In this document: positions 13,901 to 25,198 of the stretch, piece after piece
How the letters are laid out: the number at the start of each line of letters is the position of its first letter
Numbering within the stretch: the first letter of the stretch is position 1
Origin: Trissonchulus latispiculum
Taxonomy: Eukaryota > Nematoda > Enoplea > Enoplida > Ironidae
Length of the DNA stretch: 64,000 nucleotides
Direction of reading: 5' to 3'
NCBI GenBank assembly: GCA_030248195.1
Contig: JASAND010023114.1
Location: 1 to 64,000, forward strand
Translations under genes and position numbers: made by a program
Notes under the pieces: generated by a model
The model's input: the letters and a program-made list of their open reading frames with translations, nothing else
Told to the model about the DNA's origin: nothing
Databases searched by the model: none

Positions 13901-16900
13901 ATGGAAAATTGCAGGTATTTATGCAGTGAAACATGGTATTTCAAGAGTGCATTATGCGTAAGGGTTTGACAGCTGGCACCCAAAAAATTCCGGGGATGGC
14001 AGTCAAAAATCCCAAGAGTGAACCATTTCTAGGGAGGGATGGTGATTTCGGAGGTACCCTACGCGCCCTCCTGTAATAGTACCCTGGGTTATAGCTAGGA
14101 GGTGAACTTGGCCATAATAATGCACTATTACATTATAGCGGTTGGTTTACTTGGAATTTCTAGTTACACGCCAATCGAGATGCTGCCAATATTTTCCATT
14201 TTCTGATGTTTTTGAATATAAAATGCATTTATTTTCTATCTAGTTCAAAACTAAATTATCTTTTTGAGAATTTCGCGGAGAGTCTTTGAAAGCATATCAA
14301 TAAAATTTTAGGAATTGGTGAAGACTCTTTTGCGAACTTCGCGTGGTTGGATTGGATTGTTTTCGAATTCTCAAGCAAACTCGAAAAACTAACTCAGTTT
14401 TATTGTGTTTGCTAATAATATGTAGTCTTAGTTTATTTCAAGGAGCATGTGCTTAGTAAACTGGGAAGTGGAGATGAAGCAGATGAATCCTATCTGGCCT
14501 ATTTGGCCGATCTGTACGGAAAGACTAGAAAGCTTGTAGACGCCCTGAGTAAATACGATGTTGGTGACGATAAGGATTTTCTTCCGGCGGTTTCAAAGCA
14601 CCTGTTTGGAAAGCATCTGGAAAAATATATGGATAATGAACTGAAGTCAGTAGTTTTTCTTGGTTGTGTTCATTAGAACTAAATTTACGTCCACGTTGAC
14701 TGTCCGCTGACATTTTAAAGACGGGAACGTTGATTGATGAGTGGCCGGCATTCAATCGATTCTTTATTTGTTGGTAAATATGTATCGTAAGGTTTTTATT
14801 GTGACATGAAGGCCGGATTACCTGAGCGCACCAGTTTTTTAAGGCGAATCACGAATTTAGGATGTGCTCCTCCCCAGAAATCCGTGATTGAAAGACGAAT
14901 ATTTACTATTTTTATCATTTTTGTAGATATTTAAATGTGAAGACAGCAGATATACTTCAACGATATTATGACAGCCTCGGTCATCAGAAGAAACAATTTG
15001 GTAGCAGTGGCTATCAAGATTTTAAGCGCGATTTACAGGTTAATAATTTATGTGACACTCTCTCTCTCTCTCTCTTCGTGCAGGCAATCGTCGCTGAGCA
15101 TGATTGGCAGGTCTGTAGAAGGCCTGCCCTCTCCAAGAAGGATACTTCCAACCGGGGAGCTTCCCAAAGGACCTTGGTTGAGGGGGGTGCCCCAAGGATT
15201 TGCAAGCGACAGGTGGTAAGGGCCAATATGATTAGAGAGGATAATACCTCTCCAAAAACCCTTGAGGCACTCCATTTCCGACCAGGCTTTGCTTTGGTTT
15301 TACAAGTTTGCTCTTCTGAATATTCTTTGATTCCTTGCGATTTAAGAGATAACAGAAAAAATTAATTTTCGAGATCCAAAAAGGGCTGTTTTTCGAAAAA
15401 TGAAATATTGTTAGATTTCGACTGCTCATAAGAAAGCTGGTCCCTCAGTCAAGTATTGTCCACATTTGTAGTCCTATGGAGCTGTCTGTGGCTGGCATCT
15501 CTGTATAAGCACAGCAAAGAAGATGTGACATTTCACAGGGATTTCTCTTAACTCATGTAAGCAATTCGAAAGCGGCTTTACGTGCGCATTTTTAGAACAA
15601 TCCCCGTGGGCTATTTTTATGGTTTTGCGTTGTTTTGTCTTTCTGTTCGGGAGAAATAAGAGTTCAAACCTGAACATAAAAACATTGAGCTTGCTTATTC
15701 TTCCGACGATTTCAGAAAAATAGTTCTCGGGAAGACGTTTCGTTTGAAGCTTGCACTGGTTGCTTTTCGTTAGCTTTCCCACATTTCGAGAAAGCCATGT
15801 TCAAACATTGTTTTTGTGTTATCATACGTATGTCCTAGTCGAAGAGTTGAATGGAGTGAGCTGTATTTACTCTGCCCGCAAGCACAATCTAAGCTTCAAA
15901 ATTATATGAAATCGTTGACCTCCAAGATTGCCCAGCGCACACTTCCTCCCGGGTCCGGTACTTGGGAACCAACCCTTCGTTGGCCGTCCTGTCGGAGGTC
16001 CCCAAGGCAGTGGTGGATTTCCTACGGGGTGTGGGCCGGCTTTAGCCGTCCCAATCATATTGGCAGCGCCAGAAGATCCAGGAAACAACAACAACAACAA
16101 CAACCTCCAAGATTTGAGTAAATTAGAGTCTTTCAAAATTTGCTGCAAATTACCGAACTAACAGCAGTTAAAATTGTTCTTCAAATCTTTAATTCTTTTC
16201 ATTTTGAAGGGCCACGAGAATTTTTAAAAAGTAACACATTTTTAGAGGAAAAAAGAAATTTTACGCAAATATGAAGCTGTTTCTGCATGGAAACAAATCT
16301 GGTATATATTGTAAACGTTAGACGTACGAATGCACGCCCTGACGGGCGCGATATTTTTTAGATTTTTGCCTTCATCCTTTTTCTTTCAAATTGTTATGGT
16401 TACTTTGTAACATTTAGATAATCAAAATTGTTTAAGCATATACAGAATTAATGTCGTGTGTAGTTCTCTCTCATTTCACTCTAGCCGAGAAATCTGGAGA
16501 CAGGAATGTTTCAAAGAAAAATTTATCAAACTGCTCAGGAATGTTTCAAAGAAAAAATTATCAAAATGCTATTTATATGTGTAATGAGAAACTTGCATAA
16601 ATGTTATTTTGTCGTTTTTATTTTTGACCAAAGAATCTATGGCAAGAATTTTGAAAATTTACCCTCAAAACCCTATTTTTCCAAGCACCGGTGGTTTCTG
16701 ATGGGGGAAGGCCCGAATCCTGGGGGCAACCCAAGCCGAGGGGGGGGATTTCTAGGGGGAACCTGTTTTATCGCCATTCTATTTTCTTTCATAATTATAT
16801 TTCTGTTTAAGGTTCTTGTCTCTTTCAATTTGCATTTGTATAATAGTTCTGGTAATCTAATTCCATTTAAGGAAACCAAGCAAGCCTTCCAACGGTGTCA

Positions 16901-19900
16901 GTTGCTTTCATCGACGTCGGATATGCCCGGTAATGTAGAGAAAATTTTGGTGCTGCTATTGCGTGTGCTATGTCAGGAGCACATTGAGTATGCGTTAGAT
17001 TTGGCCCTCTACTGCATTCCCTTGTCTGATCCAAAAACACCTCCAGAAACTCATTTTCTTGGTGTAGTACGCCAAACCAATGCAATTTGCCATTTGTTTG
17101 ACAAACAATTTGAGGTATGTATTTGCTTTAGCATACTAGCGTATGTAATAATATGTACATTTATAAATTTGTATTGTATTTTACCGGGTATTAAATATAA
17201 ACATTGCTTTGATTCGATGCAAAGATGCAATTTCTATATTAAAGTCTTAGTTATTGCTTGCATCATCGATCTTTCTGATGGCGAATCGAAAGTTCGCAGC
17301 CGCGGCTCTGTTCACTGTCAGTACATAATCTCCATTACTGTTCATTCGATACTTAGAGTTCGGATGCCAGTTTGAAATGGATTGCTTAAAATCTCTCATT
17401 TTATTGATATGGTACTAAAGCAAAATTTTGCTTGTCCAGATCACTTTGGAATTAAGAACCGAGCCCAGTCATTCTATATTTGAGGAGTTAACTAAAGTTC
17501 TTTTTCCCAAAAGCCATGTTGTATCATTCGATACCTCTATCAAAATACTCATACCCTTAATTATTGTCGAGAAATTGGCTAAAACATACATTATTAGCCA
17601 CCTGAATTTTTTACTGTTTTTCTGTTTCTAAAGTATTCAAGTTGTTTCAAATCATCTGCAAACAGTATATGTCCAAAAGGAATAGTTACCTCAAATTATA
17701 TTTCTCACTAAATCGGACTTTAAAATACACACTTTCTTGAAGTGAGATTTTAGTTTCAAGCTATGAATGTATTAGGAAGGAGCAGCGCAAATAATTTTTG
17801 CTGCAGGATTCCGTTGTTCCGCTTGTCAAAGGAACGTTTCTGCACGAATCATGCATCAGCAAGAAGCGTGATGGTTTCTATACGATGGAATCTAAATTGA
17901 GCAATGGACTCGATCGGCTTCTGAACGCCATGACTGGCTATATCAGATCCGTCCTATCGGAGCAGAAGAAATCTGATTTTAGGTTTGTTGGTATTTTTAG
18001 TACTTTGTTCAGCCGTGATGTTCAGCAGTCTATATATACTGCAAAAGAGAAGGATAGGAGGAGTTGGCCTTTTAAGTTCGCTAGGTAGTCTTGAGGTAAT
18101 GTTATACCATACTTTGCAACTTCACACTAAAAGAATATATTGCAAAAAACAGAAGCCTAAGAACATCTCGGAAAATTTTCTTGTATAATTTAAAAGTTGT
18201 CCATGCGCGCCTTGTTCGAATGCTGCCAAGTCTTTTCCACCACTCGGCTGAACACTTAAGGTGGTGGTATCCTTTTGTGCAGTGCTTTTCTGGTGATTTT
18301 TTAAAACGCTATAACTCGCAATTTTGGGAGTTGGAAGGTACGTACGTATATATAGTTTTAAAGCTGATGATTAGAACATTCACATGAGTTTGCGAAACCA
18401 ACAAAATTAGAAATTTCCTGACATCAGGGCTATACCGAAAAGTTTTGAACATCGATTTCTCAAGATTGTAGAATCAGCCAAAAACTCGTTCTGTGTCATG
18501 ACGTGAAGGACATATTATGGGCCGAGGGAGGGACTATTTTGATTTGGCTCAGCAGTTCTTAACGGCCGAGAAAATCAGCAAAATGCACGGCAACACGAAA
18601 CTTCGCATTGAGTTTTCTTGCTACTCAAAACGTTTTAGCCCAAACCAGATAAAACGTCCCTTAGCAGAAGTGCGAATCTTACTCTGCTAAAAACTCTGCG
18701 AAATCCGTGGTTTCTGAGAAATGTTTAAAACAAAATAATCGTAGTTTTGCAAACACTGTTTTTCGGCCTAATCTCTAGCTTAAAGCAACGAACTCCTACT
18801 AGTAGGCATTGAAACAATGTGGAATTAGGCTGAGTATCGACTGAGTATAAATGGACCAAACTAGTCCGTAAGATTTGGCAGTAATTTTGAAAACCTGATT
18901 TCCTTGAAAATGGCCATTTTTGACCCTCAACGTAGTTTTTGATTCACTGACTTAACCACTGGAGATAGCTCAAAGGTTGTAAAAAGCAAAAATGTTCATT
19001 TCGGTGCCCTCTTTCTAGTCATAGCAACCAGTGCGGTGTCTCGACTTCATACAGAAAGTAATGGCAAAAACCAAAACTTTCCTATCTTTCCGCCTAAAAA
19101 TACGGGACTGGTCCCAGAATGTTCAATAGCGAAAATAGGTTGTTTTGTAAGTTTTAGGGGCCGAAAGATTCATTACTAATTTAAATTTGCGAGTACTGAA
19201 TCTTGATTTTGGATTTACTAATTGTGAAGTCCCTCATACTCACCAACAATCCCAGTCATCTGCACCAATAATTGGTTACCTTTTATTATACTTGTATAAT
19301 TATTTATTTCTCCCGCTTCCTATCTTCTCATTTTTGGTTTTCGTTACTTTACTATAATCGTATCGTTTCAACTGTTTTGTTTTTCGTTCCTTATGGCAAA
19401 ATTGCCTAAGCATACATAAAGTATCTCCCCTCCCTTAAAACTTGCTGTGGCATTGCACTGACAAAAATTCTTTTCTTTTCAATCTTTGATTTGACTTAAT
19501 AAGCGTCCTTTAAGTATAAGGTTCATTAATAGTTCAATATGAGATGATCAAAGTACATAACCGATTTACACCTACATATTGCTTTGTCTCTACTTTTAGC
19601 TATTTACGTAAAGGATTAAATCTGCATGAGTAAAAAAATATACCGAAAGGAAACCAGCACCTTAAGGTGGTGATTCCATTTGTTACGTATATTTGGTTGA
19701 CGGTTCAAATCAAGATGAAATTTGACGAATCTTTCCAAAATACGTTGTTTTAGCGTTCTAACACCCTCCACGTAATCCCGCTTCAAAATGTCGACATGTC
19801 CACTCAGGGCAGTTTTTGCCAATTTCTGACAGTTTCGCAGCAGCTGTATATATAGTTATGATCATATTCATTTGAACGATCTCGTTGGGCTCTACATCTT

Positions 19901-21142
19901 TGCTTTTGAAGGCAAGTGTCTAGCTTTTTTCAATCGTGAGACATCCAATTTTCTTGTTTTGGCGTCGAAAAGTTGTCATTTTTGCAGAAATCAAATAATC
20001 CATTATTTCTTGAGCTACAGGAGCCGTAAGATTAAATTAAAGGTGTCGATTTGAAGGTCTCGTAGAGGCTAATTATCGGACGCATTGTGGCCATCCAATT
20101 GCTACCCAATAGGCTGCTATCATAAAAAATGTAGGTTAAATAAAGAATGTAATTTTTTCCAGCGATCGAGGGCATTTATGCAAGCTAGAGGGTTGCCACT
20201 TAGCACATGTGTTCTACAAACCGATGTCTCGCGAAAAAATCTACTTCTGCCTGCAAAAAATCTGAAAAATTACACTCCTTCTAAAATAATGCTACAAAAC
20301 TAAAATCCGTTTTATTGTTTTCATTAAAAAGAAAAGACTACCGGTACCGTTGCAAATGCCCCCCACTTCCTTCAATCACTTGACCCCCAGCCCAATACAA
20401 TACTTTCCTCGTCCTCCTTGGGGGCAGTTGAAGGAACTGAGAAAGAAAACGTCGATCATTCCAAGAATATGGGTTACGGACCAGCAGAAACTGTGAAATA
20501 TTTTCCTTCGATCAACGTTTCGTCTAAATTTACTGGTTTGCTTGAAGCAACTTTCAACTTTTGGTTTCATCATACTATAGTTGTAAAAATTTTAAAGTAG
20601 ATGTTTTCTGCTTGATTGGGCTAAAAACGTTACGTGCTTTTACTTTACTCCGATTTATTACAATTTTGTGTCTTTATTTGTTGTTTTTTTATTGTTTTAG
20701 ACCGGAAGATGAGGGTTCTGTCGTTCCCCTGTGTTCTCAGCCCTGTTCAACGGTGTCCAAGTTTATGGTGGAACAGGCTGAGCGTCTGCGTGAAAATGTG
20801 GATGGTCAAAATTTGGAGGTTTGCCTGTCCGATTTTGGGACTCGCTTTCATCGGACCATTGTTGAGCATGTTTATCAGTTTACCTATAATATGAGCGGAG
20901 CCATGCTATTGATCTGTGATATTGCTGAGTATAAGAAGGCTGTGTCGGGATTTAAAGTTCCGCTGCTAAACCAGCTGTTTGAGACTCTCCATTCTTTGTG
21001 CAGTCTTTTGGTAGTTCAACCGGAAAATCTGCGAGAAGCTTCCGGAGCTGATCTCCTTGCGGACGTTGATCGTGCTATTCTGATGAATTTTGTTCAGCTC
21101 AGGGCGGACTATAGACAAGTTAAATTGGCCAATTTATTTTAG
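1971..21142 (+). CDS. EXOC5: Exocyst complex component 5 (Sec10), multi-exon
   Basis: Sec10 is a core subunit of the exocyst, the octameric complex that tethers secretory vesicles to the plasma membrane. Coding exons: 1971-2228, 11380-11670, 13467-13590, 13730-13914, 14443-14645, 14927-15038, 16872-17114, 17807-17982 and 20701-21142. All have GT-AG borders and codon phases that join correctly. The translation follows animal Sec10 from the N-terminus (PEDFVERLAWR) through HLGDQL, LMRYFNEF, ADILQRYYDS, ETKQAFQRC and CHLFDKQFE to the C-terminal SFVQLRADYR-type end (here NFVQLRADYR), and stops at TAG. The exons sum to 677 codons, against about 708 in human. The shortfall matches one missing exon of about 84 nt between 15039 and 16871. 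A weak candidate follows the acceptor ending at 16481. I saw no frameshift or stop in the exons. Intron 1 is 9.1 kb and packed with repeats. Confidence 0.95.
2245..2750. repeat. GC-rich repeat with CCGGGGCC ends, interrupted by LINE tail
   Basis: Just after the SEC10 exon 1 donor lies a block that opens with TAGGGATGCACCGGGGCC, which resembles hAT-type termini, and closes with CCGGTACCGGGGCC near 2740. Between them is AT-rich sequence and a short LINE insertion (2452-2600). I could not define a clean target duplication for the outer element. Confidence 0.4.
2452..2600 (+). mobile_element. Short 5'-truncated LINE tail with (AAC)n end
   Basis: About 150 bp from the 3' end of a non-LTR element, with a remnant NPSLAVLWES reading and an AAC-repeat tail. 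It is bounded by a perfect 12-bp direct repeat, AAAACAACGATA, at 2440-2451 and 2601-2612. The same family is at 15930-16102 (+) and about 34118-34690 (-). Confidence 0.75.
2820..3950. repeat. Dispersed repeat and ~510-bp direct duplication leading into satellite B
   Basis: 2820-2940 matches 31925-32075 closely (shared CTCGATGTGCTCTACAATTT and TTCTGCGCAGCTTATTTTAC), so it is a dispersed family. About 2940-3450 and 3450-3960 are two diverged direct copies of one unit: both start with ATCATG...CGCCCC(A/T)TAATATGAG and end with GGCCATTTGGTGGTGCGCATAT, the sequence that begins satellite B. No genes are seen. Confidence 0.6.
3950..6085. repeat. Satellite B tandem array (~148-bp unit)
   Basis: Roughly a dozen direct units. 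Each holds TATATAGTAAATCG, a TTTCAATGAGCATATTTTCAG stretch, the internally palindromic GACCACTGGTC and CCTATTGACCAGTGGTC motifs, and an AAAACAGCGTTTTTCGG segment. Units at the 3950-4250 end are more diverged. The array is interrupted by a SINE at about 5225-5606. The TAGTAAATCG head is shared with satellite C (9019-10430). Confidence 0.9.
5225..5606 (-). mobile_element. tRNA-derived SINE inserted in satellite B
   Basis: On the - strand the element opens with a tRNA-like head of about 75 nt. It has a box A (GGCCGAGTGGTTAAGGCG), a loop reading CTTCGGA and a box B (GGTTCGAATCC). A body of about 280 nt follows and ends in a T-rich/TTACC tail near 5230. The satellite unit resumes on both sides. 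The head is most like tRNA-Arg(TCG), but the anticodon stem does not pair well, so it reads as an RNA polymerase III promoter of a SINE rather than a functional tRNA. Confidence 0.75.
6122..6877. mobile_element. Nonautonomous hAT-like MITE, 756 bp
   Basis: Termini CAGTGGCGTAGATA and TATCTACGCTAGTG are inverted repeats. The flanks TCTGGGTG (6114-6121) and TCTGGGAG (6878-6885) make an 8-bp target duplication with one difference, the hAT signature. Inside are G/C-run hairpins (GGGGGGCGGAGCCCCCCAGA) and no ORF. Related internal sequence occurs at 11767, 24713 and 29900-30960. Confidence 0.8.
6942..9018. mobile_element. Long-TIR foldback element, copy 1
   Basis: About 190 bp at the left end, starting GACAAGTAGGAAAAATGC, is repeated in reverse complement at the right end with few differences. 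It includes three spaced AATATGAGC motifs per arm. A second copy is at 10589-11317. No transposase was seen. A separate foldback (7355-8520) is nested inside. The target duplication could not be fixed. Confidence 0.75.
7355..8520. mobile_element. TA-flanked palindromic foldback MITE (mariner-like), copy 1
   Basis: Arms of more than 500 bp are near-perfect reverse complements. The element starts AAGTCTGACCAAAAATTC and ends in its complement, with TA on both sides (7353-7354, 8521-8522). A second copy lies at 35206-36226 with the same ends and TA flanks. TA duplication fits the Tc1/mariner superfamily; with no transposase visible, the assignment is inferred from the flanks only. Confidence 0.8.
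9019..10430. repeat. Satellite C tandem array (~150-bp unit)
   Basis: Eight to nine units. Each starts TATATAGTAAATCGGGGTCG and continues with CTGAACACGATGAG, then a CGC/TGC-rich segment with GCTGCAG palindromes and a CTGTAACTTG...CTGCCTGAAAGC tail. The first ~40 nt match satellite B; the rest differs. The repeated small ORFs on the - strand are by-products of the repeat. The array lies between the two copies of the long-TIR foldback. Confidence 0.88.
10589..11317. mobile_element. Long-TIR foldback element, copy 2
   Basis: It has the same GACAAGTAGGAAAAATGC termini and AATATGAGC-bearing arms as 6942-9018, with a shorter centre of about 350 bp that includes a G run at 11030. It ends 62 bp before SEC10 exon 2. 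No ORF is seen. Confidence 0.75.
11725..13377. mobile_element. TA-flanked palindromic foldback element interrupted by a hAT
   Basis: The left arm (from 11725) and right arm (to 13377) are reverse complements over about 500 bp. Terminal GACACAAAAATG is followed inside by GTAAGGCCTCCAGTGAAC. TA lies at both borders (11723-11724, 13378-13379). The left arm is split by the 346-bp hAT at 11767-12112; the right arm is unsplit, so the hAT came later. It sits 54 bp downstream of SEC10 exon 2. No transposase is seen. Confidence 0.75.
11767..12112. mobile_element. hAT-like MITE with perfect 8-bp TSD, 346 bp
   Basis: Starts CAGTGGCGCACATAG and ends GTGCGCCCCTG. It is flanked by AAGGCCTC at 11759-11766 and 12113-12120. 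Contains the hairpin CCGCGCTGCGCGCGGAC and CGCGCCGAAGG motifs shared with 24713-25080. No ORF. Confidence 0.88.
13915..14442. other. SEC10 intron, no recognisable feature
   Basis: AT-rich intron between exons 4 and 5. I see no repeat family member, RNA gene or ORF worth naming. The acceptor is TTTATTTCAAG. Confidence 0.6.
15039..15917. other. SEC10 intron with CT microsatellite and unplaced repeat
   Basis: A (TC)n run at 15057-15074 is followed by GC-richer sequence at 15100-15300 that looks like a fragment of a dispersed element (no ends or TSD found). The expected SEC10 exon of about 84 nt should lie somewhere in 15039-16871, but I did not find a convincing match. Confidence 0.4.
15930..16102 (+). 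mobile_element. 5'-truncated LINE tail with (AAC)n end
   Basis: The final residues of a LINE ORF (GTNPSLAVLSE...FLRGVGRL then stop) are followed by a short 3' UTR and an AAC repeat. The 12-bp target duplication ACCTCCAAGATT is at 15918-15929 and 16103-16114. Same family as 2452-2600. Confidence 0.75.
17983..20700. other. SEC10 intron 2.7 kb, TTAAGGTGGT-bearing repeats
   Basis: No coding exon was seen. The motif TTAAGGTGGT followed by a similar GTGATTCC/GTATCC stretch occurs near 18257 and 19664, and again near 37448 in the Polinton left TIR. TTAA at the start would fit a TTAA-target element (piggyBac or Kolobok type), but I could not pair the ends. The rest is AT-rich with nothing I recognise. 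Confidence 0.3.
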
Positions 21143-23316
21143 CTGAAGTTCATAAAAATACTGTGATAATTGTTTTTCTTAAACAGTTTCTGTAGCATGT
21201 ATAGTTGTTTATTTATGTATTTAAATTATTAAATGTATATGAAAATATTTATTTGCGTAAACATTATTCATTTGTATAACTTGTAATATTAAAGCTGAAG
21301 TTGTGTTTTGGGCTGATGGTTTTCGTTAGGACCGATAGTTATGGCGTGAATTGTTGACGGTTAAGGTAACGTATTCAAGGTCCAAACTGGAAAGAAATGT
21401 TCGTATCGTAGTACCTCAGGCGATGGTGTGAACGGACAGTTCCCTGTATTAATAGTTCATATTGGGTATTAGGGCAATAGGGACCCCGAGGCAATATAAA
21501 TGTTTCAAAACAGTAGGCAGTTTTGCTACATACTTTTATCGCAATTAATCCAAAATTTACGTGAAAATACAATTTTCCAACGTTTGCAAAGGGGTAAGAG
21601 GAACAACAAGGGACATATTTGTACCTATGAAGTCGCCAATCAAAGTACCGCGATACAATTTAGTTGGAGTTGGTACAACTTCACGACTTTCTACAGTTTG
21701 CGCCCAACAAATATTTTAAAAATGTTAGTATTCTAAATCGAAATACTTATTACAAGATATCGGAGTTAATGATAATAACTACTGAGGGGCGCAGCCAGGA
21801 TTTTGCAAAGGGGGAGGGTTTGAGCCGGAAAATTTTTGCTTTTGACATATACGTTTACGCTAGCGGAGGCGGTGGCGACAACAGTTTTCAACAGTTCCTC
21901 GTTGATGCAGCACAAATGACGATATTTGGGACTAATCATTAGCCCACCCGGAGGGTCTCGGGTGGAGTCGTTTTTGAAATTACGAAAAAAGGTCTATAAT
22001 GGAAAACTTTAAAAAGATTTTAGTAAAAGTTGAGAAATTTTTTGACATCGCAAAATTTCTAATGGAAAGCTTGTGAAAATGTTAAATTGTCAAAATCGAG
22101 GCAGAATGCTGCTGCATTCACGAAAAATTTAAAACTTGAAGTCGAAAAGCGCCCAGTCGCCAAAATTTTTTAAAAGTTGGATCAAAATAGCACCGCAGGC
22201 ACGAATTGTTTTGAAATTGAGCTAGAAAAGCCATTTATATTTTTTAGTTTTATGCACTGAAAATAGCTGGGTACACAAGAATTAAAAGGAACTAATTTTC
22301 GTAGGTTAAGGGGGAGGAGGGTCACTTTTTACCGACTTTTCGACCATCTCAGATTTTGCTCTTTCATTTTCACATATTTTGTAATCCCTATGAGTCCTCA
22401 AAACAAGACAAGTGAGTTTTGCATGATATGGCTTCTATCATTTTCTTTAGCCCCTCAAAGGTGACCTTGGCATGGGTTAAACATTGGAAATTGAAGAAGT
22501 TAGGTTAAAAACTGAAAAAGGTTTCGCTGTTTAAAAAATACAACGCTACAACTTTGCACACATGTTAAGGACATATTCAAGAGTGTAGCGATCTAGTTTG
22601 CTGCTATTCTGTTGATCGGTGGATTCTTGGCGAATTTTGAAAGTCAGACTTATGGAATATCTGTCGTCGAAATTTTCGCCACTTTTCTAATATAACTATG
22701 GGTCTAAATGTTGTCTGTGCAAGATAAAATGAGTTAAACTTCTCTGGGAAGTGCTCCAAAGTTAGATCAGTGCTTCACTGAAGAGCACATTGTGAACACC
22801 GCGGTAGCCAGCTTTGAGACGCTTCTGCACTAGCATATTATCCTAGTAACTGCTTTAATTTGGTGTATCGATCAACCCTGTTCTGTTCATGATCGCTTTC
22901 GGTCTCCACCTGACCTTGAGGGCTCATCCCTGGAATTTTCAAGTTATCCAGCTTTGAACCTACCTCTGTTACAGCTTGATTTCGAATTTAATATTTTGTC
23001 TTGTTTTTGAGAACATATATATAGGGCATATTACATGTGAAAGTGATTATAGTTTTTTGACCAAAGTGGCCCCCCTTAATTCCGCCCCTGAAGCGATTTT
23101 GAACTTGACTTGATCAGCTTGCTTAGTTTTTAAACTTAACGACGCGAATATTTGCTTCTTTTTTGTTTTGCATTTTTGTATGCGGTTTTTTTGGTCTCTC
23201 CGGCTTTACTTCTGCTTTCTTGCCCGATAAACCAGATCCAGTTACTTGTTTTGCGAAAAAGATAGAAGAATATAATGTGCTTATTCTTATTTCAGAAGGT
23301 CTTAGGTTTTTCATTC
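21143..23316. other. Intergenic SEC10-FOXRED1, probable degenerate hAT
   Basis: After the SEC10 stop codon there is AT-rich 3' sequence. From about 21783 (CTGAGGGGCGCAGCCAGGA) to about 23092 (ending TTCCGCCCCTG) the ends resemble the hAT-type termini seen elsewhere in the window, but the flanks do not give a matching 8-bp duplication. No ORF of interest. Confidence 0.3.
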
Positions 23317-23324
23317 CTCGTGGA

Positions 23325-25080
23325 CTGTGGCGTAGTGATGTGGATCGGATCGGCAGTAAAAATTTAACCGATACGATCCAGTAAAATTATTTGTCGATCC
23401 GATCCGATCCGGGTCCTGGATCGGTCGATCCGATCCGGCTATCCGAGTTCGCTTCTTCAAAAAGCTAGATGAAACTTATTTTAAAGTCGGATTTACAGTG
23501 TCAAGCACGTGTTGCACACTAATTTGACTGAGACTAATGACTATTGACTAATTTTATTATTCCGACAAACAAATGCATAAGGAATTAAGAAAGGTTGCTG
23601 AAGTAAATTTTCAGAAAACAGAACACTAGACAATGAACGCTACGTACTGAACAAATCGTAACATAACAAAGAAAATTCTAAACCATGTTATCAATTAAAG
23701 GGTATAAGGCTAAGAATCAAGTTCTTCGAAACTAAAACTGTAGTTTTTTGGACTATTGGATTTTCCTGGATGGAACTCAATTAGAATTGGACAATTGGAG
23801 ACTGAACTGAAGCTTGAACGGCAGCTTAAATTTCAAACAATCTGTTTCATGTTTTGGGTTGGGAGATGTTTTAAACATTTTTTGCTAATTTTGAAGACTC
23901 GGTTACTTGTAAACTCACTTGAACTTGCGTTTACAGTTCTCAAGTCTGACAAGCTTTGCTCAACTAAAAGAAGGAAAGTTTCATGTAACATTGACAATCT
24001 TAGCTTACGATTCAAGTAGTGCAAGTACTTTCAGTACAGTTCAAGTGCAAACCTTCAAGACTTTATGAAATTGGTCCCAGATCTTGCTTTCAGGCCTGTT
24101 GCGGTTTCTATTTTTCCTATTTTTTCGAGACATTCCTATTTATTCCTATTTTTAGCCGAAATTCCTATTTTTTCCTATTTTTTCTATTTGACCAGAGTAA
24201 GTAAGCCTTCATTTTAAGCCTGTGAATTCCTATTTTTTCCTATTTTTTGACCAAAATGTTCCTATTTATTCCTATTTTTAGATGGTAAAATTCCTATTTT
24301 TATTCCTATTTTTTGGAAAAGCCCACGCAACAGCCCTGTGCTTTCGCAAGTAGATGCCATTGCATACAATGTGCTGTACTGTACGCAAGTAATAAACAAG
24401 TTACTGTTCACTAAGTGCAAATCTACGCAGCTTATATTCTCCCTGGGAAAGTAAAAAAACTTGGAGCAGCAAACAGTGTAGAAGGCAAATAGTAAAAGGA
24501 AACGCTTGCGCACCAAATAAAACAGCAATTGAAGTCATGTTTCGTGAAAACTAGTAATTTATATGTTGATTGAAATCTAGCCGGATCGCCGATCCGAGCA
24601 CCTTAAGCGATCCGATCCAAGCCGATCCGACAGGCCTACCGATCCGATCCGATCCGGCCTCCGGATCGCGGATCGGATCGATTTTGCCGATCCGATCCAC
24701 ATCACTACGTGGCGCACATAGAAAATTTTTTGCGGGGTGCGGACCTCAGAAAAATTTGGGGGGCCTGGGGCCTCAGAAGTTGAAAAATGTTTAAACAAGG
24801 TTTGAAAAACAAAAATAAGCGTAAATTAAGCAAAATTTGAGTAAATTCCGTGCCGAGTGCGCAAGAAGTTTTGAATATGTTAAAAGGGTTGCTATTGAAA
24901 GATTTCAAACGCTGAAATAAGGGTAATTTCAAACGTTGAAATAAGCAAAGATTAAGTTAATTTCGCGCCGAAGACGCAAATACTTGTGAGATTTACATAT
25001 GTCCGCGCTGCGCGCGGACAATAAAATATTTCCCTTACGTCTGGTTTCGGCGAGGGGCGCCCCCCCTAAGTGCACCCCTG
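23325..25080. mobile_element. Outer hAT-like MITE carrying a nested hAT
   Basis: The left terminus CTGTGGCG is at 23325-23332 and the right terminus GTGCACCCCTG ends at 25080. Both are bordered by CTCGTGGA (23317-23324 and 25081-25088), a perfect 8-bp duplication. The body from 24708 on matches the 346-bp element at 11767-12112. A second hAT (23333-24707) splits it eight bases from its left end. The element ends about 118 bp upstream of the FOXRED1 start codon. Confidence 0.8.
23333..24707. mobile_element. Inner hAT-like element, GATCCGATCC-rich ends
   Basis: Inverted termini TAGTGATGTGGATCGGATCG at both ends enclose arrays of the GATCCG motif. The centre is AT-rich and includes a TTCCTATTTTT microsatellite (24105-24310). 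The flanks CTGTGGCG and CGTGGCGC fit an 8-bp duplication with one base lost. No transposase ORF is seen. Confidence 0.7.
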
Positions 25081-25198
25081 CTCGTGGACAAGTTATCCGT
25101 TAATTTTTCATACGTCATTTTCGTCCCTGTATTTTTTGCGTTATTGTAGCATCAATTCTGCGTTCACTGCCTGTTGAAGAGGATTTTTATTTTTTTCT

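Noticed and set aside
16506..17375. 289-aa ORF as one gene
   Set aside because: It is read-through: SEC10 exon 16872-17114 with intron on both sides, ending in intronic sequence.
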